A DNA stretch of 64,000 nucleotides from Caenorhabditis remanei. Lineage: Eukaryota > Nematoda > Chromadorea > Rhabditida > Rhabditidae. Position numbers and translations under genes: made by a program. The stretch is from contig NC_071330.1 of the NCBI RefSeq assembly GCF_010183535.1, positions 13,807,717 through 13,871,716 on the forward strand. The letters are read 5' to 3'. Positions 56,101 to 64,000 of the stretch are shown one piece after another (position 1 is the stretch's first letter; the number at the start of each line of letters is the position of its first letter). The notes beneath the pieces are model-generated. The model had not been told where the DNA came from. It searched no databases and saw only the letters and a list, made by a program, of their open reading frames with translations.

Positions 56101-57919
56101 TTTCGAAATTCATAACTTTATTGACTTTTGAGGTAGAAAAATGCGGTTTGAGCTATGCAAAATTACAGTATGCCAAATTTGAAGACGCATACCGAAACTG
56201 CAAGAAAAATTACCTAGACGCTCGGATTTTTTTTTGAAAACCTTGAAAATGAGAGAAATTTTCGAAAATCTGTAACCTTGTCGGTTTTTCAGATAGAGAT
56301 GGTTTTTAGCGTCAAAATTTTGTAAATAAGTCAAATTGCTCGTGAAAAATATAAAAACGCTGCTAAAATTACGATATGCGCCTTTAAACTCGGATTACTG
56401 TAGTTTTCGTGGTGGGACCCAATTTGAAGCAAATCAGGGCATGATTATACTTTTCTGAAAGCTGAGAACCTTTTGAATTCAAACATTTTAATTTTATAGA
56501 AATTGGGTGAAATCTGACTGAAGTACAATTAAAACTCCAGATTTAAATTTTTTTTTTGGATTTTTGAAATTTTTCGAAAATCTCCAACTTTTCCATTTTT
56601 GCACTTTTCAGACTGATTTTCAGCTCAAAACATAGCAAATCATCTAAACTACATTAGAAAAATATTTGCCACAAAGTCCCTCACCAATAACTACAGTAAC
56701 CTCGTGTTTTCGTGGCGGGACCCAATTTTTATCATTTTTTTCTGTTTTTTTCGAACCTAGGCATGATTATACTTTTCTGAAAGCTCTCGACCAGCTGAAT
56801 GTGAAAATCACAAAATGATGGCCTAGAAACCCAAAATGTCTGATTCTAGGCCGCCAACCCCCTTTCCCCCTCCATTAATATTCCCATTGTTTCACGTCAT
56901 TATCTGCGTCAAGACTCGACGGAAATTTTTTTTGTTTTTTCGCTCCCTTATTTTTCTCACCTCTCCCTTCTCATATGACTCCGAAAAATATAAATGAGAG
57001 TCCAATTCTCATCGAAAAATGGGAGTCACTTTTTGAGCTTTTAGACAAGCATAATCATGCCTAGGTTTGAAAAAAACAGAAAAATGACAAAAATTGGGTC
57101 CCGCCACGAAAACACGAGATTACTGTAGTTATTGAGGAGGGACTTTGCGGAAATTTTTTTATCGAGTAGATTAGATGATTTGCCGTGTTTTGAGGTAAAA
57201 ATCAGTCTGAAAAGTGCAAAAATGGAAAATTTGGAGATTTTCGAAAATTTTCGAAAAATCAAAATAATTTAACTTTAGTTGTATCTCAGTCAGATTTCAC
57301 CCAATTTTTGTAAAATTCACATTTTTGAATTGAAAAAATTCTCAGCTTTCAGAAAAATATAATCATGCCCTGCTTTGGAAGAAATTGGGTCCCACCACGA
57401 AAACTACAGTAGCCCAGACTACGGTAGTTTTCGTGGTGAGGCATGATTATACTCATTTGAAGCGTTTTCACACGCTGAATTTGGAAATGTTAATTTCACA
57501 ATGTTTGAGTAAGGAATTACCGAGTTATAGTAGTTTTTGTAAACTGGAATTTTCAAAAAGTTCGAAAATTTTCGAAAATCTGAAAATTGTTCATTTTTGA
57601 GTGATTTTCAAATATTTTGATGGAAAAATAGTTTGGGAGTAGTTGACCGTTAGTATACTGTAGGATTACTGTAGTTTTCGTGGTGTGATCCAATTTTGGT
57701 ATTCTTGTTGCATTTCCATATTTTTTGTTTTTACCATTCTCAGTTTTACGGAAATTCTGAAAAATTTTCTGAAGTTCGAAAATTGATCTTTTAGAATTAA
57801 TTACTTCAAAAAAAATTAATTACTCTTTATTTCGTTTTAATTACAGAAGATGCAAATGCTCTAACTCTATCTATAAATTCCAAAAAAATAAAAAATCAAC
57901 TAACAAATTTACTCAAATT

Positions 57920-60900
57920 CTAATTATCATTAATTACCCGTGTGCTAGACCGAGTGTTATACCGATAATTTGTAACTGGTCTAGAAAAATCTTCTTTGTC
58001 ACTTGAATCTTCATCGGTGTCTTCTTTTTCCTCATCACTAAATTCTCCAGAATCCAAATTCGAGTTTTCAGTAAAGAAACTAAAACCGATGGTCTCTCCG
58101 GCGTCCTCGTCCTCATCTCGTGCAATTTCAGCATTTTCCGGACTTTCTTCCTTTGAAATCTCAATTTCGGGAGTTTCCGATTTGAAAATTTCAGCATTTG
58201 CAACTTTTGGTGTGCATTCCACTGCCTTGATAATGAACTTGGTTGGACCCATATACGATCCCTTCTTCTTCTTTTTCGATGACACCTTCGGAGGTACAGG
58301 AATAGCGTACCAGTGAGAAATATTATTTTTTATGTTCAAATTGAATTGCTTCTTGACGGAATGGAATGTTTGGCAATGTTTGCGTAGGCATCTGCAAAAC
58401 AGTCAATATATGAAAAGTGGGCGGAGCTGTAGCTCTTAAAATTTCCTACATTTCATCAGTTGACAACTTTTTGATATCTCTTCACCCCACCAAGTTACAG
58501 CCCTTCAAACATTTATGGAGAGACGCAGGCAGTTAGAGCGTCTCGCTTCTCTGCGTCTCTAGGTGCCTATCTTCAAACGCGAATATCTCAAAAGCGTGAA
58601 TAGCTATCAAAAAGTGGTCAACTACAAAAATGTAGGCCTATTTGTGATCTACATGAAAAATATAAATTTGGGACAATGGGGACAAAATGTGACACCAAGG
58701 GGACATGTCAAAGTTTGGTGTTTCTCTACTCAAATTTGATTGAGATTTCTCTACATTTTTCAGTTTCTGAGACTTTTAAAGAAAAAAAATCAAAAAACCA
58801 CGTTTTTTTTCGAAAAACTCGAAATCGTCTTCCTACGGTATGCGCCTTTAAATGGGGTTACTGTAGTCATCGTGGTGGGACCCAACTTGCACCAAATATA
58901 TGGTTGTTTATACTTTTCTGAAAGCTGAGAACTTGTTAAATCCAAAAATGTAAATTTACGAGAAATTGGGTAAAATCTGACTGAGGTACGGCTAAATTGT
59001 TTTTTAATTTTTCGAAAATTTTCGAAAATCTCCAAATTTTCCATTTTTCCACGTTTCTGATTTATTTTCAGCTCAATACATGGCAAATCATCTAAACTAT
59101 TCTAGAAAAATATTCGCCACAAAGTTCCTCTCCAATAACTACAGTAACCTCGTGTTTTCGTAGCGGGACCCAATTTTTTTCATTTTTTTTCTGTTATTAT
59201 CAAACCTAGGCATAATTATACTTTTCTGAAAGCTCATGATGTGAAAATCACTATATGATGGCCTAGAAAACCAACAAAAGTCAGACGCGTACCTGTATGC
59301 GGGGTGTTCTCTTAAAACTCCACGAGAGTTGCATTTTCTCATGCACAAACGCATTATGTCACCGCACAAACTACATTGGATGAATTCTGGCACTTTTGTG
59401 GTTACACCATTCCAAGTAACTTCCAACATTGCGATTATACCACTTGAAAGATTTTTCAGTCGATCTTTTTTCTTCATTCCTAATATGCCATGTGTCAATT
59501 GCATCGGGCCGCCGAACACTAGTCTTTTCTGAAATTTTGCATTTTTTACATTAAGCAGACTTGTCACGGGCCGGGCCGGGCCGGGCCGGGCCAAAATCAG
59601 GAAAAATCTCGGCCCGGCCCGGCCCGTTTTGAAAAATTTTTTCAAAATTTTTTTTGTTTTTCAACTTTTTTTTGGAAATTTTTTGAATTTTTTTGAACTT
59701 TTTTGAAAAAAGTATAGTTTTTGAATAAACATTTAAAATTGAATCAAAATGTAAATATGTATGATAATTTAAGCATTTTTACTCTTTTTTTCGAAACATT
59801 TAAAAAAAAAAATTGGTAAAAATGGGTACCCATTTTTGAATCCGGGCCGACCGGGCCGGGCCGGGCCAAGAGAAATTTCGGCCCGGCCCGGCCCGGTCAA
59901 GAAAAATCTCGGCCCGGCCCGGCCCGATTTTTGACAAGTCTGACATTAAGTTCATTTAATTCCACTCATTTCAAGCCAAAAATAATACAAAACTATCGGA
60001 AAACTACAAAGTTACAGAATTTCGAAACATTTCAAAATAAAAATTCAAAAAAATCACAAAAACTACCGTAACCCGGTCAGTTTTGTTTCAAATAAAATAA
60101 AACTTAGATATTCGGATTCAGCTCGTCAAGACGCTTCGAATGAGTATAATCATCACCGATTTGGTGAAAGTTGGGTCTCACCACGAAAATACGCTATGCG
60201 CCTTTAACCTAGAGAGGGGTACTGTAGTTTTCGTGGTGGGACCCGATTGGAAGCAAATATAGGCGTGTTTATACTTTTCTGAAAGCTGAGAATTTTATAA
60301 ATCCAAAAAAGCAAATTTCACAAAAATTGGGTAAAGTCTGACTGAGATACAACTAAAATTCAATTATTTTGATTTTTCGAAAATCTCCAACTTTTCCATT
60401 TTTGCACTTTTCTGACTGATTTTTAGCTCAAAACATGGCAAATCATCTAATCTACTTAGAAAAAATATTTGCCACGAAGTCCCTCACCAATAACTACAGT
60501 AGCCTCGTGTTTTCGTGGTGGGACCCAATTTTTGTCATTTTTTCAGTTTTTTTTTAAACCTAGGCATGATCATACTCTTCTGAAAGCTCTTGTCGTGCTG
60601 AATTCAGAAATATTAATTTTATATGATTTCAGTCAACAATCACTGAATTAAAGAAATTTGAGTTTTCTATAATTTTCGTAATTTTTCGAAAATCTGTAAC
60701 TCTGTCATTTTCTAACCGATTTTGATGATTTTTAGCTTTAAAATGACCGCAACATTCTAGATTTTTCTCAAAAAAACATTCCTCACCTTTCTTTCAATGC
60801 GTTCATCCAATTCCTTGCTCAAAAACTTGCTTACATCATTGTTTTGCATATGATGAATACGTGCCAAATTTTTGAACAGACTTGGCGAAGAACGCGACAA

Positions 60901-63900
60901 AGATTCACAGTATTCTGGAAACGCCGCCAACGGTGCGGGCGTCTGAATGATCTTTTGAAATGCCGATGAATCTTCAGGTGGTTTTATGAAATTCTTGAAT
61001 TCGTCTGACTGCATGTACTCGCAGATTTTGAATTCGTTGAGAATCAGTTTCTGAGCCAATGCCTGTTTTTGTCGCATGGATTCTTGGATTCGTGCTTTTT
61101 TGAGATCTACCATTCGCTGGATTTCTTCTTTATCGATTTCATCTTCTTCTTTTTCTTCTTTTTCCTCCACGTCTTCTATCAAAACTGCACTTTTATTGAT
61201 AATATTTGATATATCATCCGTAGAATTTACAGCCGGACGCTTTCCAAACGACGCCAGATTGAAATTTCTCACAACTTTCTGTGTGAACCGACTGAACTTT
61301 TTTGTCTGAAACTCTTCCGGAAAATCTTTCATTGGTTCCTGGGCGCCGAGAAAAATTCTAGATGGTGAGGTGCTTCGTTGAAGCGCGGCGGGCTCGTAGA
61401 TACTTTTGGTTTTCCCTGGTTCTTGATCAAGAACCGGAATTCTGGGTTGCATCGCTGACGTATAGCCACTTTGAATCTGAAATAATAATAATAATGAGTC
61501 AGATTTATCAGGTACAGTACCGCCCAAAAATATATCATATTTTGCCTTTTTCAGTTGAAAATGAGCAACTTTGAGAGGGTGTCAGGATAATACTTATTAT
61601 CCCATTAAGTAGTTTTTTAACGGATCGTACAGATCAAAAGTAGAACTCCATTTTTGTAGTTGACAACTTTTTTGTACGGACAATCCCTAGAGAGTTATGG
61701 TCATTTTAAGAGACCTCGCATTGAAAATGGTCGATTTGAGGGAGAAATTACTTTGTTGATATGTAACATGCTAGGGAGTGTCCGTACAAAAAAATTCTCA
61801 ACTAAAAAATTGAAGCCCTTAAAATTTTTCACATTTTACTAGTTTCCACCTTTTTGATATCTCTTCACCCTGCAGAGATATACCGCTTCAAAGTTGGGAA
61901 GACGCAGACGAGCAGAGCGTCTGACTGTCTGCGTCTCTCCGAAAAGAATGTTTGAAATGATGTTTGAAGTTTTTTGTTTTAAAAATGTCATGTTCTACAC
62001 GTTTGTGATTTGAAAAAATGGATTTTTCGAATAAAAATTTGAAATAAAAAGACAAATTTTCATCTTGAAGTGTGATTTTCAGTTGATAATTTCCAAACTT
62101 TGAGAGTGTGTCATGGTAAAACAAATTGTCCCATCAAGTAGATTTTTAATGGATCATAGAGATCAAAAGTAGAACTTAATTTTTGTAGTTGACCACTTTT
62201 TGTACGGACACTCCGTAGCAAACATTCTTTTCGGAGAGACGCAGACAGTCAGACGCTCTGCTCGTCTGCGTCTCCCCAACTTTGAAGCGGTGTATCTCTG
62301 CAGGTTGAAGAGATATCAAAAAGGTGAAAACTAGCAAAATGTGTGAAATTTCAAGGGCTTCATTTTTGTAATTGACAACTTTTTCGTACCGACTTTCCCT
62401 AGCAAGTTACATATTGACAAAGTAATTTCTCCCTCAAATCGACCAATTTTAGTGCAAGGTGTCTTAAAATGACCATAACTCTTTAGGGAGTACTCGTACA
62501 AAAAAAATTGACAACAAAAATGGATCTCTATCTTTGATCTGTATAATTCATTAAAAATCTACTTGATGAGACAATCAATATTACCATGACACACTCTCAA
62601 AGTTGGACAATTTCAACTCAAAACGGCCAAAGTTAAGTTAACAACCTTTTGAGCTATACTGTACTTCTGTTTGATTTTGTAAAAAAAACTTACTGTACTA
62701 TAAGGGCTTCCAGTGTCTTCCATCGGTTCTTCTTTCACGTCTATTGGCTCTTCTTTAACCAGTTTCTGAGTCATTTCACAACAGATTGGTTGATTTGTCA
62801 ATTCTCGATTTCCATTTCCCGGTTGAAGGCGTTGAGTTAAACCAGGAGGTGGTGCAAGAATCACTTTTTGGATTTGAGGAGGAGGTGGTACTCTTTTTAT
62901 CACAACTCTTCGAGTCGTAACAATTTTCCCATCTGGTCCACGTGTGATAAAGATTTTCTCCATTGTCGTTCCACTTGGGATATAAGTTGGTGCGGTAGGG
63001 AGTAGCTCTTCCTTCGGTTGTTTAAGACCACTCAGTGTCTGCAAAAACACGGATATCATATTTCCTAAAAAATCCAAAAAATGCTGAGCATTTTCCATCC
63101 AAAACCAGTCGAAAATCTCGAAAACTCAAAAAGTTACAGATTTTCTAAACTTTTCGAAAATCTGAAAATCACAATTCCTACTGTACCTCGGTCCAGATGC
63201 GCCCGATTCTAATGAAATTTATATTTTTAGAATCAGCAAAATTTGGCTTTAAAAATTGGTCCAAAATTTGCAAATTTTGGACCAGAAATGTCACAGGTCT
63301 GAAAACAAGCTGGTGGCCTAGAACCCCAAAACTAGTGTCTGAAACTCAAATTTTTGAATTCAGCGCGTTGAGAGCTTTAAAGAAAAGTATAATCATGCCT
63401 ATATTCGAATCGAACTGGACCCCACCACGAAAACTACAGTACCCCCCACCCCGATTAAAGGCGCATACCGTATTTTCGTGGTGAGACCAAATCTAGTCAT
63501 GATTATACTCATTCGAATCGTCTTGACGAGCTGAATCCGAAAATCAAAGTTTTATTGAATTTGAAACAAAACTTACGATGGTTTTTGTGATTTTCGGACT
63601 TTAAGATTTTCGAAAAGTTTCGAAAATCTATAACTTTTTGAGTTTTAGAAATTTTCGACTGGTTTTTGATGGAAAATGCTCAGCAATGTTTGGATTTTTT
63701 GGGAAAATGTTCTGCTTTGATTACCTTCACTGCAACCGTACTGGAGGATGGATTGGATGGTCTCATTATTGTTTTCACAGGTAGCATCGTTGGTACACGT
63801 CTCGGATTCTGTAGTATAGGGAGTCGTAGAGTTTGTCCGTTTTGAGAACATGCGACATTTCTACGGACTACGGTATTAGGAGGACTCAAAAAGTCAACGT

Positions 63901-64000
63901 GTCTCTTTAATGTCTTAGGTTCCGGCATTTTGTTCAATATCGAAACGTCGGCGGTCGCAGTAATATAGTTGACGATTTCAGCGTCTTGTGCAGCCGCTTG
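57920..64000 (-). CDS. Unrecognised nuclear-type protein, 5' end outside the window
   Basis: Five exons visible: 64000-63725 (open to the edge), 63038-62694, 61476-60787, 59528-59293, 58391-57920; phases 0,0,0,2; 672 residues seen. In order: a basic N-terminal part; a proline-rich segment with IKRVPPPPQIQK; two VKEEP-type sites (KEEPIDVKEEPMED) that fit SUMO acceptors; an acidic coiled coil (EEKEEDEIDKEEIQRM to KQALAQKL); then a Cys/His cluster (CSLCG, CMRKC, and after the splice CLRKHCQTFH) that looks zinc-binding; a KKKKKG basic patch; and a Ser/Glu/Asp tail ending NTRSSTR. It looks like a chromatin or transcription protein. I do not recognise the family. Confidence 0.75.
58430..58640. repeat. 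Repeat with GAGACGCAG hairpin in an intron
   Basis: GGAGAGACGCAGGCAGTTAG and CTTCTCTGCGTCTCTAGG form a hairpin within sequence shared with 61808-62370 (TTTTTGATATCTCTTCACCC). Confidence 0.6.
59556..59942. mobile_element. hAT-like MITE with GGCCGGGCC core (TSD ACATTAAG)
   Basis: 387 bp between perfect ACATTAAG at 59548-59555 and 59943-59950. Termini are CAGACTTGTCA and TGACAAGTCTG. GGGCCGGGCC arrays lie at both ends around an AT-rich centre. In an intron of the unrecognised nuclear-type gene. Confidence 0.92.
61515..62661. mobile_element. Tc1-like MITE filling an intron
   Basis: Termini TA-CAGTACCGCCCAAAAATATA and TTTTGAGCTATACTG-TA, with TA at 61513-61514 and 62662-62663. Arms carry TTTGAGAGGGTGTC and GACACACTCTCAAAGTTGG. 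The intron itself is 61477-62693, so only about 70 bp of it is not transposon. A second palindrome (61808-62370, GAGACGCAGACGAGCAGAGCG type arms) is nested inside. Confidence 0.8.
63385..63530. repeat. ACTACAGTA palindrome copy
   Basis: GTATAATCATGCCTATATTC, CCCACCACGAAAACTACAGT and the returning TTTTCGTGGTGAGACC, ATGATTATACTC. In the intron between the two leftmost-coding exons. Confidence 0.65.

Larger units (their letters stand above)
51244..57919. other. Gene-poor stretch
   Basis: No gene with splice support. Contents are the GCGCC word array (51530-52145), a tandem duplication with tRNA-like segments (52500-53290), pyrimidine-rich low-complexity tracts (53990-54300) and many ACTACAGTA palindrome copies. 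Confidence 0.5.
53510..60600. repeat. Second cluster of ACTACAGTA palindromes
   Basis: Copies or halves near 53510-53580, 53790-53860, 54655-54790, 55005-55030, 55940-55985, 56370-56465, 56690-56790, 57045-57150, 57345-57475, 57655-57700, 58840-58925, 59140-59240, 60135-60285 and 60475-60595. Same words as the 7.9-18 kb cluster; many copies here keep only one arm. Confidence 0.65.

Overview
The window is a piece of a nematode nuclear genome, almost certainly Caenorhabditis. The evidence is the short GT-AG introns ending in TTTTCAG, a beta-type insulin-like peptide, an F-box/FTH-type gene, splice acceptors a few bases upstream of start codons (probable spliced-leader sites), and very dense palindromic transposon debris. 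Nothing prokaryotic is present. The species cannot be named from the sequence alone.

Layout: 0-7.4 kb is repeat-rich (a foldback-type element with ~0.85-kb inverted arms, retrotransposon 3' tails) around one small two-exon insulin-like gene (1941-2258, minus). 7.4-18.4 kb holds three tandem minus-strand paralogs of FAIM (Fas apoptotic inhibitory molecule). 18.9-22.8 kb is a minus-strand F-box protein gene whose first intron is a stack of nested transposons. 24.9-31.6 kb is a 12-exon plus-strand prominin-like five-transmembrane protein. 32.6-33.0 kb holds the C-terminal half of a fifth FAIM-like gene, and 38.0-41.3 kb another complete FAIM paralog (both minus). 44.5-51.2 kb is an LTR retroelement, minus orientation, with two 558-bp LTRs that read as identical, a target-site duplication and a polypurine tract. 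It carries no recognisable reverse transcriptase or integrase but does carry a frame with a superfamily-1 (Upf1/Nam7-like) helicase signature. 51.2-57.9 kb is gene-poor. 57.9-64.0 kb is the 3' part of a minus-strand nuclear-type gene (proline-rich, coiled coil, Cys/His cluster, acidic tail) that runs off the right edge.

The protein genes are not an evident pathway or operon; the shared theme is local FAIM duplication in a transposon-rich region. Eleven non-autonomous elements with 8-bp target duplications (hAT-like) could be delimited to the base, plus four Tc1-like palindromic elements (TA...CAGTACCGG termini), several nested in one another or in introns. Gene models come from open frames, splice consensus and phase agreement read by eye; no alignment or expression data were used.
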